DNA from: Sulfolobaceae archaeon
GTDB lineage: Archaea; Thermoproteota; Thermoprotei_A; Sulfolobales; Sulfolobaceae
Assembly (NCBI GenBank): GCA_026627305.1
Contig: JAPNVD010000008.1
Location: forward strand, 1 to 64,000
Direction of reading: 5' to 3'
DNA length: 64,000 bases
Below the pieces are notes generated by a model. The model had not been told where the DNA came from. It ran no database searches and worked only from the letters and a program-made list of their open reading frames with translations. Shown here in pieces: positions 1-11,490 of the stretch; positions within the stretch are counted from its first letter, which is position 1; each line of letters opens with the position of its first letter. Both the position numbers and the translations under genes were made by a program.

Positions 1-2311
<2,311 letters not shown>

Positions 2312-2503
2312 GTTAAATCTAGTTTCATTCTTTGTATACTTTTAAATAAACATTTCTATCTAGAAGTATATTTATGTTTAAGAGGTAGTGATAATTAGTT
2401 ACTTATTCATATATAATTTCTTATGTTTTAAGAATATCAACATTCTAAACTTATATTAAGCAAAACTTTAATAGATGAACAAAAGAAACTTTACTGATAA
2501 GCT

Positions 2504-2848
2504 ATGGCTAAGTTCCTTCTTGTTGTTAAGTCACAAGATCAATTAAACGTAAATACTGCTGTAAACGTAGCTCTTGGATTAAAAATGATGGGAGCTGAAG
2601 ATGTAAAGATAGTTTTCCTAGGCCCTGGAATCAATGCACTGAATAAAAATAATACTGAGCTCTCGAGCATAGTTCAAAAGAACTCTACATCGTTAAAACA
2701 ATCTAATATTAAAGTCTATGCTTGCCAAATGGCTATGACTAACTATAACGTGAAGCAACAAGACTTAATATATTATGATGAGATATCTAAAGGAGCTGAC
2801 GTAATAGTTAAATTCGCTAATGAAGGTTACACCATATTAACCTTTTAA
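2504..2848 (+). CDS. DsrE/DsrF-like small protein
   Basis: A 114-residue protein with the beta-alpha pattern of the DsrE-like fold: an N-terminal strand FLLVVKS, an early helix, then VKIVFLGPG, and a single Cys at residue 74 (VYACQM), where DsrE-family sulfur carriers often keep their functional Cys. Members of the family pass persulfide sulfur between proteins, but many archaeal ones are uncharacterised. A CTTTAATAG box at about 2466-2474 gives a start some 8 bases before the ATG. It lies between the 2-oxoacid oxidoreductase genes and a GltD-like flavoprotein and is convergent with the latter. Sulfur relay is inference. Confidence 0.7.
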   Translation: MAKFLLVVKSQDQLNVNTAVNVALGLKMMGAEDVKIVFLGPGINALNKNNTELSSIVQKNSTSLKQSNIKVYACQMAMTNYNVKQQDLIYYDEISKGADVIVKFANEGYTILTF

Positions 2849-2858
2849 AAAAGAAAAA

Positions 2859-3935
2859 TTAACGCCAGTTTAATTTTCCTTCTAAGTAATCATTTATTAT
2901 TGGAGCTGCTCTAACTCCTGCACCTAATGCTTTACCTATTAATGAGGGGCCATGTGCAACATCTCCAACTGCAAAAACGCCTTTCCTAGTGGTTCTAAAG
3001 TTATTATCAACATCAATTGTACCCCATCTGGTCAGTTGTATTCCAGCACATCCACTAGCGAATGGAGGAGTTGGAATTTCACCAATAGCTAATAGAACCG
3101 TATCATACTCTTCCTCAAACTCGCTTCCAGGTACAGGCTCAGGATGAGGTCTCCCAGACTTATCCGGTGCACCTAATCTCATCTTTATAAATACTACTTT
3201 TTCCAGTCTATCCTTTCCCTCAAACCTAATAGGATCAATTAACTCTCTAAATTCTATCCCCCTAGCTAATAGGTTTCTTTCTATCTCTGTCTTACCTGCA
3301 GGAGCCTCATTTAAAGTCCTCCTATATGCAACTACAACCTTTTTAGCTCCATAAATCTGAGATTCAACAGCAGCATCGATAGCAGTTAGCCCTCCACCCA
3401 CTACTAAAACTTTGGATCCTACGGGAAACATCTGCTCTTTGGGCGCATAACCTAATTCGTAGAGATATATCCTAAATAGGAATTCTAGAGCACCATAAAC
3501 TCCTGGAAGTTTTTCTCCTGGAACTCCCTTTTCCCTCTCCTTCCAAGTTCCTGTAGCTATAACTGTAGCATCGTATTGTGATATTATCTCGTTTAAGTCC
3601 ACAAATTCCTTAGCCAAGGCTATAGCTAGATCTTCCTCTTTAGAAGGCCTCTTATCACCACAGTATACGAAGGTTGAAGTATGGAACTTTACGCCTATAT
3701 CTACCAATTCTTTTACTCCTAACCTTATATCTTGCTTATTTACCCTCCATGCTGGAATTCCGAATAGTAATAGACCTGATGGTTCTGGCAAAGCATCATA
3801 AACGTGAACTTCGTGACCAAAGCACCTGAGCTGTGCTGCTACACCTAGGCCTGCAGGTCCAGCACCTATTACTGCAACTTTTTTGCCAGTAGGGGGTTTG
3901 ATTGTCTGAGGTTTACAACGGAGTAAGAATCTCAT
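2859..3935 (-). CDS. GltD-like FAD/NAD(P)-dependent oxidoreductase
   Basis: A 358-residue flavoprotein with two Rossmann folds: VAVIGAGPAGLG near residues 20-31 for FAD and VLVVGGGLTAIDAA near 175 for NAD(P)H, with the FAD closing motif FAVGDVAHGPSL near the C-terminus. It matches the small subunit of glutamate synthase and the related NfnB and sulfide dehydrogenase subunits, but is about 100 residues shorter because the N-terminal iron-sulfur domain is absent. There is no glutamate synthase large subunit nearby. Given its place beside the ferredoxin-reducing 2-oxoacid oxidoreductase, a ferredoxin/NADP-linked role is possible, but this is inference. Confidence 0.85.
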   Translation of the reverse strand: MRFLLRCKPQTIKPPTGKKVAVIGAGPAGLGVAAQLRCFGHEVHVYDALPEPSGLLLFGIPAWRVNKQDIRLGVKELVDIGVKFHTSTFVYCGDKRPSKEEDLAIALAKEFVDLNEIISQYDATVIATGTWKEREKGVPGEKLPGVYGALEFLFRIYLYELGYAPKEQMFPVGSKVLVVGGGLTAIDAAVESQIYGAKKVVVAYRRTLNEAPAGKTEIERNLLARGIEFRELIDPIRFEGKDRLEKVVFIKMRLGAPDKSGRPHPEPVPGSEFEEEYDTVLLAIGEIPTPPFASGCAGIQLTRWGTIDVDNNFRTTRKGVFAVGDVAHGPSLIGKALGAGVRAAPIINDYLEGKLNWR

Positions 3936-4108
3936 ATATTTAAAGATTTAACATTGACTTTTATATTTATGCATACAATAAAGGGCAAATTATATTTTTA
4001 TTGTTAATATCTATTAAAATATTTGAAGTAACTCTACTTAACAGTTATTTTATCATATGCTACGGCAAAGAATATATATTGCATCATCTCTATAAACACT
4101 GAAATAAC

Positions 4109-4699
4109 TTGAGCATATTGACTGCTATCTTAAGTCTAATTACTAACCCACTCGTTCTTTTTTCAGCTATGGTATTAGAAGCTTTAGGATTACCAATACC
4201 AAGTGAGGTTGTGATGCCTTTGGTAGGTTATTATGCAGCAAGAGGCCAGATAAACCCCTTCTTCGGATTACTAATAGGTACAATGGGAAGTCTAGTAGGC
4301 TCGTTAATATCATACGAGTTAGCGCTCTACTTAGGAAGGTTTCTTCTAATAAAATATGGAAGATATATCGGGTTAACTAGTAGAAGGCTGAACTCCTTAG
4401 AGTTATGGTTTTCTAAACATGGCTCATTAGCTGTTCTGCTCTTTAGATACGTACCAGGTTTAAGGGCGTTAATATCTTACCCAGCGGGTTTGGCTAGGAT
4501 GAGAATAATGGCGTTTATTGCACTAACCTTTATAGGACACATAACTTGGGATAGCATATTCTTGGCTATAGGAATAGTATTCAGTAATCAGATAAACTCA
4601 ATAATAGTAGAGGCTGAGAAATTTGGAAACATTTTTGCAATAATAGCAATTATACTCATAGTAGTATATTTAATTTACAAAATTTTTATCGAACGCTAA
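4109..4699 (+). CDS. DedA family membrane protein
   Basis: A 196-residue integral membrane protein of the DedA/SNARE-associated family. Seen: the re-entrant motif with E-A-L-G-L-P-I-P-S-E near residues 24-33, the conserved FRYVPGLRALISYPAGLA segment near 112-129, and several hydrophobic helices including a C-terminal one. DedA proteins are linked to lipid (undecaprenyl or phospholipid) scrambling and membrane homeostasis; the archaeal role is not established. The TTG start at 4109 is taken because the next in-frame start would cut into the first helix. It is followed after 51 bases by a separately promoted SDR gene. Confidence 0.85.
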   Translation: MSILTAILSLITNPLVLFSAMVLEALGLPIPSEVVMPLVGYYAARGQINPFFGLLIGTMGSLVGSLISYELALYLGRFLLIKYGRYIGLTSRRLNSLELWFSKHGSLAVLLFRYVPGLRALISYPAGLARMRIMAFIALTFIGHITWDSIFLAIGIVFSNQINSIIVEAEKFGNIFAIIAIILIVVYLIYKIFIER

Positions 4700-4750
4700 T
4701 GGGAATCCTTTAGTATAACCTTATTTTATAGCTAATACGTATCTTAAACT

Positions 4751-5704
4751 ATGAAAGAGAAAGTTTTAGTGTTCGGCTTAGGCTTTATAGGATCCAATGT
4801 AGCTAAAGAGCTAGTAAAGGATTACGAGACTTATATAACTTACAGAAAACTAGAGGGAAGCAAAAAGCTCATTTATGCTGAACTCGTTAACTCCGATGTA
4901 CATACAATAGAAAGCGGTGAGTTGACAAGCGAAAATATAAGGTCTATCCTTGAAAAGGTAAAGCCTGACTTTGTGGTGAACACAATAGGTATCATAAAGG
5001 GCTCTACTGAGGACTTCATGGAAGCCCACGCTAACATTCCAAAGAGGATTGGAGAAGAGATGTTAAAGGTAGTGCCTTCAGCGAAGTTAATACATATAAG
5101 TGCCATGTCCGCAGTTGGACCTATAGGGAACCCAATAAAAGAAGAGGAAAGACATTGTGATCCATCAATTGTAAAGCCGTTAACAGACTATGACAAATCT
5201 AAATGTGAGGGGGAGAGATATATTGCAGCGTTAGGTAATAGCGGATTGAATTACGTAATAGTAAGACCAACTATGGTTTATGGATATTATAATGATCATG
5301 TAGAGTTTTCATATTTATATAAACTAATAAAGTGGGGGCTAATACCAAAAATTGACATAAACATTGCCGCCATTTATGTGAAGTACCTTACACAAATCAT
5401 TGCTAAATTAATTAAAACTAACGAGTTCGATAAAAAGTTCCTCATTGCAACTGAATGTGAGCTATATAACCTTGGGGATATAGCCGTTAAAATGGCACAC
5501 TATATGAAGATTACTGGAATTGAGTTTAACGTTCCTAAGTTGCTAATTGATACATTCACTCCTCCTAGTCTAAAATCATTTTTAGCGTATGCAGGAATAA
5601 AATATGATTGTGCTACAACAAGAAAAATTTTAGGTGATATAAAGCCAGGACTAGATGACGGTATAAAGGAGATGATAGAATGGCTATCAAAAGTATATGG
5701 TTAA
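4751..5704 (+). CDS. NAD(P)-dependent epimerase/dehydratase-type SDR protein
   Basis: Extended short-chain dehydrogenase of 317 residues. The dinucleotide motif G-x-G-x-x-G is at residues 9-14 (GLGFIG), and the catalytic Tyr-x3-Lys is Tyr147-Lys151 (YDKSK). The set-up resembles the NDUFA9-like/complex-I-associated atypical SDR group and nucleotide-sugar epimerases; the substrate cannot be deduced. A TTATTTTATAG box at about 4721-4731 lies about 26 bases above the ATG, consistent with a leaderless mRNA. Its stop overlaps the stop of the convergent acetyl-CoA synthetase gene by 4 bases. Confidence 0.82.
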   Translation: MKEKVLVFGLGFIGSNVAKELVKDYETYITYRKLEGSKKLIYAELVNSDVHTIESGELTSENIRSILEKVKPDFVVNTIGIIKGSTEDFMEAHANIPKRIGEEMLKVVPSAKLIHISAMSAVGPIGNPIKEEERHCDPSIVKPLTDYDKSKCEGERYIAALGNSGLNYVIVRPTMVYGYYNDHVEFSYLYKLIKWGLIPKIDINIAAIYVKYLTQIIAKLIKTNEFDKKFLIATECELYNLGDIAVKMAHYMKITGIEFNVPKLLIDTFTPPSLKSFLAYAGIKYDCATTRKILGDIKPGLDDGIKEMIEWLSKVYG

Positions 5705-7698
5705 CCAGTTTTTTCTAACTCTGCCCTAAACTCCTCCAGAGCTTTCTTAATCTCCTCTACAGATGCCTCATCTTCGAGAGTCGTTATATCCCCTACTTCA
5801 CTCTTGGTAACGACAGCCCTTATTACCCTTCTCATTATCTTTCCGCTCCTAGTTTTAGGCAATTTTGAGACGAAGTATATACCATTCAGCGAAGCTATTG
5901 GTCCAACTTTTTGTCTAACTGTTTCCTGCAACTCCTTCTCTAATTCCTTGCTTGGAGTGTATCCTGCCTTTAATATAACAAATCCTACGGGTACCTCGCC
6001 CTTTACAGGATCAGGAATTCCAATAACTGCAGCCTCCGCCACTGCAGGGTTCTCTATTAACGCTGATTCTAATTCATAAGTTCCTAGTCTATGACCAGCG
6101 ACCTTTATGACCTCATCAGCCCTACCTAAGATCCAGAAGTAGCCATCCCTATCCTTTACAGCATAATCTCCAGCATAGAAGAATCCAGGGAATTTGCTCC
6201 AATAGACCTTAACATACCTTTCCGGATCTTTATATATTGTAAGCGGCATCCCTGGCCAAGGATTCTTGATAACTAAATATCCTCTTTCCTCCACCTTAGC
6301 CGGATTACCGTTTTCATCTAAAACATCAGCGTTAACTCCTAATATCGGCATACCGTTAGTCCCAGGCTTTAATGGAATTAGGTAAAGCCCGGGGAGATGC
6401 GAAATCATTATTCCACCGGTCTCAGTCATCCACCAGGTACTGCCAAATGGAACTTCACTTCTGCCTACCAACTTCCATAACCACTCGAAAGCCTCAGGAT
6501 TTATCGGCTCACCAACAGTATGGATTAGCCTTACAGTAGAAGTGTTGTGTCTCTTAACCCACTCATCTCCATATTTCATGAACTGCCTAACTGCAGTTGG
6601 TGAAGTATAGAATATGGTAACTCCATAACGTTCAATAATGGAAACCCATCTATCGGGTTGTGGATAATCTAAAGCCCCCTCATACATTATTTCAGTAGCA
6701 CCCTCTAGAAGAGGTCCAAATACTATGTATGAGTGACCTGTAACCCAACCAATATCGGCTGTACACCAATATATATCATCGTCTCTTATATCAAATACCC
6801 ACCTCATTGTAGCATGAAGTAATGTCAAATAACCTCCAGTATCGTGAACTATACCCTTAGGTTTGCCAGTAGTACCTGAAGTGTAAAGTATGTAAAGAGG
6901 ATCCTCAGACTTCACCCTTTCAGGCTCAACATATGCATCTAAAGGTACCTGCTTCATGAGCTCATCATAGTATGCATCTCTTCCAGGTTTCATGTTTACA
7001 TTAATTCCAACCCTCCTCACAACTATAACATCTTTAACTGTTGGTGCTTTTTCCAGAGCCTTATCAGCTATTTCCTTGAGATTTATTATTTTTCCTCTCC
7101 TCCAAGCACCATCAGCAGTAACTAGTAGTTTAGCCTCCGAATCGTTTATCCTTGAAGCTAACGCATCAGCACTAAAGCCTGAAAATACAACAGTGAACAC
7201 AACACCTAATCTTGCAGCAGCTAACATGAATATTGGTAATTCAGGTATCATTGGCAAATAAATAGCGATAGTATCGCCCTTCTTAAGTCCATATTTAGTC
7301 TTAAGTAGGTAAGCTACTCTGTTCACTTCTCTGTAAAGGTCATAATATGTTAACACACGCTTTTCTTTAGGATTTCCATTTTCATCAACAGGCTCTCCCT
7401 CCCATATTATAGCAACTTTATTTTTCCTCCAAGTTCTAACATGCCTATCTAGGGTTAAATAAGATGCGTTAAGCTCACCACCTACAAACCACTTATAGAA
7501 CGGAGGATTGCTGTCGTCAAGCACTTTATCCCAAGCTTTAAACCACTCAAGCTCAGACGCTACTGAAGCCCAGAAACCCCTGAAATCTTCAATGCTCTTT
7601 TGGTGAATCTCCTTATATGTCTCTATGGTAACTTGCTTGTTACCATTCAGTTTAGGCTGAATCTTTGTCTCGAAGGGTAAAGCCCATGTTACAGACAT
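5701..7698 (-). CDS. acs: Acetyl-CoA synthetase (AMP-forming)
   Basis: Activates acetate to acetyl-CoA through acetyl-AMP. The 665-residue length is normal for the family. Seen: the P-loop motif YTSGTTGKPKG at residues 272-282, the acetyl-pocket region with WWMTETGG, GRADEVIKVAGHRLG in the hinge/C-terminal domain, and the terminal RSGKIMRR at 617-624, whose Lys620 is the catalytic residue controlled by reversible acetylation in other species. A Sir2 deacetylase gene lies in the same window at 24.2 kb and could act on it (inference). CTTAAATT at about 7722-7730 lies 26 bases above the ATG, pointing to a leaderless transcript. Confidence 0.95.
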   Translation of the reverse strand: MSVTWALPFETKIQPKLNGNKQVTIETYKEIHQKSIEDFRGFWASVASELEWFKAWDKVLDDSNPPFYKWFVGGELNASYLTLDRHVRTWRKNKVAIIWEGEPVDENGNPKEKRVLTYYDLYREVNRVAYLLKTKYGLKKGDTIAIYLPMIPELPIFMLAAARLGVVFTVVFSGFSADALASRINDSEAKLLVTADGAWRRGKIINLKEIADKALEKAPTVKDVIVVRRVGINVNMKPGRDAYYDELMKQVPLDAYVEPERVKSEDPLYILYTSGTTGKPKGIVHDTGGYLTLLHATMRWVFDIRDDDIYWCTADIGWVTGHSYIVFGPLLEGATEIMYEGALDYPQPDRWVSIIERYGVTIFYTSPTAVRQFMKYGDEWVKRHNTSTVRLIHTVGEPINPEAFEWLWKLVGRSEVPFGSTWWMTETGGIMISHLPGLYLIPLKPGTNGMPILGVNADVLDENGNPAKVEERGYLVIKNPWPGMPLTIYKDPERYVKVYWSKFPGFFYAGDYAVKDRDGYFWILGRADEVIKVAGHRLGTYELESALIENPAVAEAAVIGIPDPVKGEVPVGFVILKAGYTPSKELEKELQETVRQKVGPIASLNGIYFVSKLPKTRSGKIMRRVIRAVVTKSEVGDITTLEDEASVEEIKKALEEFRAELEKTG

Positions 7699-7798
7699 AC
7701 AGATCTATAGATAATATGAGTCTTACTAATTTAAGTCTTTTATTAAAATATAAATTTGTAGAATTAGAACATTATAGTATACGTCAAATTACAAACAG

Positions 7799-9043
7799 CT
7801 AATAGTTTATAAAATATCCTCTTGGATCAGCTATAGGATAGGGATAATCCTTCCCTATTATTACCCCCACCTCTCTTTGTAGCCAATAACTCATCTTCCA
7901 TGGCTCATGAATGTACTCTTGGGGAACATTGCTGAGTTCCGTTACCCACCTCTTTATATATTCTCCCTTACTATCGTACATTTTACCCTGAGATATTATA
8001 TTAAACCTCCTATGAATTCTAGTATCAGCCCCAACTCCTGCTACCCATTGCCAATTTGCCGTATTTAGGATGTAATCTCCGTCCAATAGTTGCTGCATGA
8101 AGTACTTAGCCCCCTTCCTCCAGTCTATTCCTAACACCTTTGTAAGGAAATACGAGACGAGGAGCCTTATCCTGTTATGTATATAGCCCGTGGAGTTCAA
8201 CTCCCTCATACCAGCATCTATTATTGGTATACCTGTCATACCATTAGTCCACGCATTAAACTCCTCTTCATTATCTTTCCATTTAATATTTGAATTGAAC
8301 CTCCTTATAATCCCAGTTTCTAGGTAGTCTCTCCTCAAAGTGTAAAGCTGATAGTAAAAATCACGCCAGGCTAACTGTCTTCTAAACTCCTCACTTTTAA
8401 CTCCCCAGTAAACAACCCTAATAGATATTAGACCAGTATTTATGTAGGGAGAGAGCCTAGAGGTATATGTCATAGAGTAAAGGGACTCGTTGAAAGACCT
8501 CAATGTCTCCAAGGCAGAATCTTCGTCAGCTTTAGGAATTTCAAAGGCTTTAACCAGTTCTGGAACTTCAGACCTATCACCTAGGAATTTGCCACTGGGA
8601 TATCCCCTCGGTTTCTCCTTTTGAACATCCCTCCACCTCTTGTAATATGGCGTAAATATCTTATAAAGAGGAAGCTCTCCTGGCTCTACGATAAGGAAAT
8701 CTTTATAACTCTTACACTTCACTTGTTTACATAGTTCGTCATAGTTAATGAAAGGGTCAAAATCCTTATTATAGAAAAGGTATTCTGCACCCACATTTCT
8801 CATGAACTTCTTTATTTCTATGACTGTATCCCCATTCAATATAGTAATTGGAATTCTTCTTGATAAAGATTTAAGCGCTTGAAGATAGAAATACAATCTC
8901 CTATTTGACGTATAATCGTTAAACGTCAGTCTGCTATCAAAAACTACGATTGGATAAACTTGGTCACACTCTTCAGAAGCCTTAATAAGTGCAGTGTTAT
9001 CGTAAAGTCTTAAATCCTTTTTAAACCAAAAAACGCACTTCAT
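7799..9043 (-). CDS. phr: DNA photolyase (cryptochrome/photolyase class I)
   Basis: Light-driven repair of UV-induced cyclobutane pyrimidine dimers. The 414-residue protein has an N-terminal alpha/beta antenna domain starting VFWFKKDLRLYDN and a helical FAD domain with WRDFYYQLY, TGIPIIDAGMREL, the NRIRLLVSYFLTK helix, and DGDYILNTANWQWVAG. These are the hallmarks of the CPD photolyase family found in Sulfolobales. It is monocistronic, with a GTTTAAATAAA box around 9067-9077 about 28 bases above the ATG. CPD rather than 6-4 specificity is inferred from the archaeal family. Confidence 0.94.
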   Translation of the reverse strand: MKCVFWFKKDLRLYDNTALIKASEECDQVYPIVVFDSRLTFNDYTSNRRLYFYLQALKSLSRRIPITILNGDTVIEIKKFMRNVGAEYLFYNKDFDPFINYDELCKQVKCKSYKDFLIVEPGELPLYKIFTPYYKRWRDVQKEKPRGYPSGKFLGDRSEVPELVKAFEIPKADEDSALETLRSFNESLYSMTYTSRLSPYINTGLISIRVVYWGVKSEEFRRQLAWRDFYYQLYTLRRDYLETGIIRRFNSNIKWKDNEEEFNAWTNGMTGIPIIDAGMRELNSTGYIHNRIRLLVSYFLTKVLGIDWRKGAKYFMQQLLDGDYILNTANWQWVAGVGADTRIHRRFNIISQGKMYDSKGEYIKRWVTELSNVPQEYIHEPWKMSYWLQREVGVIIGKDYPYPIADPRGYFINY

Positions 9044-9082
9044 TTAATGAGTTATATTAATTCCTATAGTTTAAATAAATTT

Positions 9083-11224
9083 TCACTTAACTATCAGTTC
9101 CGGTGACATGGGCATCTCTTTAATCCTAACTTTTAGACAGTTCTCAACTGCATTAACTATTACTGGAGAGGATATAACAGCACCAGCTTCCCCTATTCCC
9201 TTACTTCCGGTTGGATGCGTAGAGAATCCCATCTCGATGTAGTGCCATTCAATCTTAGGTGCTTCAACTGCTGTTGGAAATCCATAATCCGCTAATGTAG
9301 CGTTAACTAATTGGCCGCTTTCATTTAATACGGCCTTCTCGTATAGGGCTTGTGCAATACCTTGCATAACTCCACCATCTATTTGACCTTCAGCTAGCAA
9401 TGGATTAATGACCCTGCCAACATCATCTAACGCTATATATTTTACTACACTGATCTTTCCAGTCTCTTTATCAACTTTAACTAGAGCCATATGTACTCCA
9501 TAAGGTGTAGTTGGTGAAGATACGGGATATACGTAAGTTACATCTAGTGATACACCCATATTGTAAGCATTAGATATTATCTCGTTTAAACTCACAGACT
9601 TGCCAGTAGTCTTATGCACAACCTTTCCTTCCTTATATTCAACCTCCTCAACGTCAGCGTTTAACATTTTTGCGCCTACTTCTATTAATCTTCTCCTCAG
9701 TTCTTCAGAAGCCTTCATCATTGCTGAGCCTGCTACCGTTACTGTTCTACTTCCCCAAGTTCCAATTCCGTCTTCAATTATGTCAGTATCTCCCCATTCC
9801 ACATCTATTCTCTCTATTGGAATCTCTAAAATATCAGCCACTATTTGTGCGAAAGCTGTTGGATCTCCTTGTCCATGGGGTCCACTACCAGTTATCGCAA
9901 TAATTTTCCCATCACTTTTGGCTAAAACTCTAGCCGTCTCCCAAGGACCAAAGGCAGTAATCTCAACGTACATCCCTAAGCCAACACATCCACCTATCTT
10001 TTGGGCTTCGTTCTGGAGAGTACTATAGTATTCCCTAGCAATCTCCAGCATCTTTACGTAATTTCCAGAATCGTAAGTGACACCAAAAGCGTTTGTATAA
10101 GGCATCTCTTCAGGTCTTACAACATTTCTTAACCTCAACTCTATAGGATCGATATTTAACTCGTTCGCTATAATGTTCATTATCCTCTCAATAAAGTATG
10201 TAGCCTCTGGTCTACCTGCACCCCTATATGATTGAGTAGGTGGTTTATTGGTGTTAACAGCATATGAAATTAGCTTAGCATTTGTTATCTTATAAGGTCC
10301 TAAAAGCATCCTTGAAGTAGAATCTACATTTCCGCTTTCGTCATCGTTAGCATCTGGATATGGTGCACCTAAGTCTGCTATTAAGGTTCCCTCTAATGCT
10401 ACGATCCTTCCATCCCTCTTTACACCAACCTTAAACTTTAACCTCTTGTCTCTACCATGACCAGCACTCATCATCTCTTCGCTCCTAGTTGGGATCCACT
10501 TCACCGGTCTCCTCAGGATCATCGCAATTTTAGCTAGTGCATACTCTTCAGGGTGTGCTATTATTTTACTGCCGAAAGCCCCACCAACATCTGGTTGTAT
10601 TACCCTTATATTATCGAATCCCAGAAAGCTAACTAAGTTCCTTCTTAAATAGTGTGCAGATTGAGTAGAAGACCAAAAGGTTAGTCTTTGACCATCAAAA
10701 TAGGCTAACGCTCCCCTGGTCTCCAATGGGTTTGCGATAACCCTTTGATTTATTAGCTCATCCTCTATCACCATGTCAGCTTCTTTAAATGCCTTATCCA
10801 CATCTCCTCCTTGCCATAGCTTCTCTAGATAAATATTACTATCCTTCTTCGTATAAACCTTAACCTTATTGTTTAGCGCTTCTTGAGGATCTAGCACATA
10901 AGGTAAGTTTTCGTACTCTACCTCAATACTCTCTAAAAGATCATAAACTTCATATCTATCCTTAGCAACTATTGCTGCTATGGGCTGACCTACATATGTT
11001 ACTTCTCTTTCAGGAATCGGAAAATCTTTACCTGGATTTATATCAGCACCTGTAAATATCCCTTCTTGTTTCTTCACTTTTATATATGCATGAGGTACTT
11101 GTGACCTCAAGAAAGCTACGAACAGTGTTCCAGGTATTTCTATATCATCAACATAAGTAGCCTTCCCTGTTATGAATTTAGGGTCTTCTATTCTCTTGAC
11201 CGGTTTACCTATGTAGTTCATCAA
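9083..11224 (-). CDS. Molybdenum hydroxylase large subunit (aldehyde oxidase / xanthine dehydrogenase family)
   Basis: The 713-residue molybdopterin-binding subunit of an aldehyde dehydrogenase-type enzyme. Seen: VGKPVKRIED-like N-terminus, QPDVGGAFGSK (Moco contact), SYRGAGRPEATYF, GSGPHGQGDPTAFAQ, GTWGSRTVTVAGSA and the catalytic glutamate region GSKGIGEAGAV near the C-terminus. The active-site loop reads YRGAGRPE, not the Cys-containing loop of CO dehydrogenase, so aldehyde oxidation is likelier than CO oxidation. Sulfolobales use such enzymes as glyceraldehyde dehydrogenase with separate FAD and 2Fe-2S subunits, but neither partner gene lies beside this one; it may borrow them from another locus. 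Confidence 0.9.
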   Translation of the reverse strand: MMNYIGKPVKRIEDPKFITGKATYVDDIEIPGTLFVAFLRSQVPHAYIKVKKQEGIFTGADINPGKDFPIPEREVTYVGQPIAAIVAKDRYEVYDLLESIEVEYENLPYVLDPQEALNNKVKVYTKKDSNIYLEKLWQGGDVDKAFKEADMVIEDELINQRVIANPLETRGALAYFDGQRLTFWSSTQSAHYLRRNLVSFLGFDNIRVIQPDVGGAFGSKIIAHPEEYALAKIAMILRRPVKWIPTRSEEMMSAGHGRDKRLKFKVGVKRDGRIVALEGTLIADLGAPYPDANDDESGNVDSTSRMLLGPYKITNAKLISYAVNTNKPPTQSYRGAGRPEATYFIERIMNIIANELNIDPIELRLRNVVRPEEMPYTNAFGVTYDSGNYVKMLEIAREYYSTLQNEAQKIGGCVGLGMYVEITAFGPWETARVLAKSDGKIIAITGSGPHGQGDPTAFAQIVADILEIPIERIDVEWGDTDIIEDGIGTWGSRTVTVAGSAMMKASEELRRRLIEVGAKMLNADVEEVEYKEGKVVHKTTGKSVSLNEIISNAYNMGVSLDVTYVYPVSSPTTPYGVHMALVKVDKETGKISVVKYIALDDVGRVINPLLAEGQIDGGVMQGIAQALYEKAVLNESGQLVNATLADYGFPTAVEAPKIEWHYIEMGFSTHPTGSKGIGEAGAVISSPVIVNAVENCLKVRIKEMPMSPELIVK

Positions 11225-11311
11225 ACATTATTCTCTTGAGTAAAAACTCTTAAAGCTTACCATAAATTATGCTTATTTTATTCACTTTTTATATTAATTA
11301 CTTGCTTATGC

Positions 11312-11444
11312 TTAACTTTTCCAGAGAAATACTTTACTAATAACTTTCCTAGCCAGCTCATCAATTTCAGCCTACATTAAAAGGAAGTATATCAAGAGGC
11401 AACCAGCCTCCCTCTAGTATTTTAGTACATATAACTATTTGAGA
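11312..11444 (-). pseudogene. Possible frameshifted gene remnant
   Basis: On the minus strand this gap reads a protein-like stretch in two frames: SQIVICTKILEGGWLPLD then ILPFNVG in one, ending in TGA, and immediately after a one-base shift EIDELARKVISKVFLWKS ending in TAA. Together they look like the C-terminus of a lost gene with a single frameshift. There is no start codon or promoter for it, and I do not recognise the family. It sits just upstream of, and in the same direction as, the molybdenum hydroxylase gene. Low confidence; short protein-like frames can occur by chance. Confidence 0.22.
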
Positions 11445-11490
11445 TTAAGAATAGCGTCTCTCTCCTCTTTTCTAACAAAAACCATAGAAA

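Noticed and set aside
2474-2496. TAGATGAA ... CTGA resembling a C and D box pair before the DsrE-like gene
   Set aside because: No C' or second D box, and the stretch is explained as the promoter and leader of the gene.
9600-10028. 142-codon plus-strand frame inside the molybdenum hydroxylase gene
   Set aside because: It is antisense to a fully conserved gene, its translation is Ser/Pro/Ile-rich without domain logic, and no promoter precedes it.
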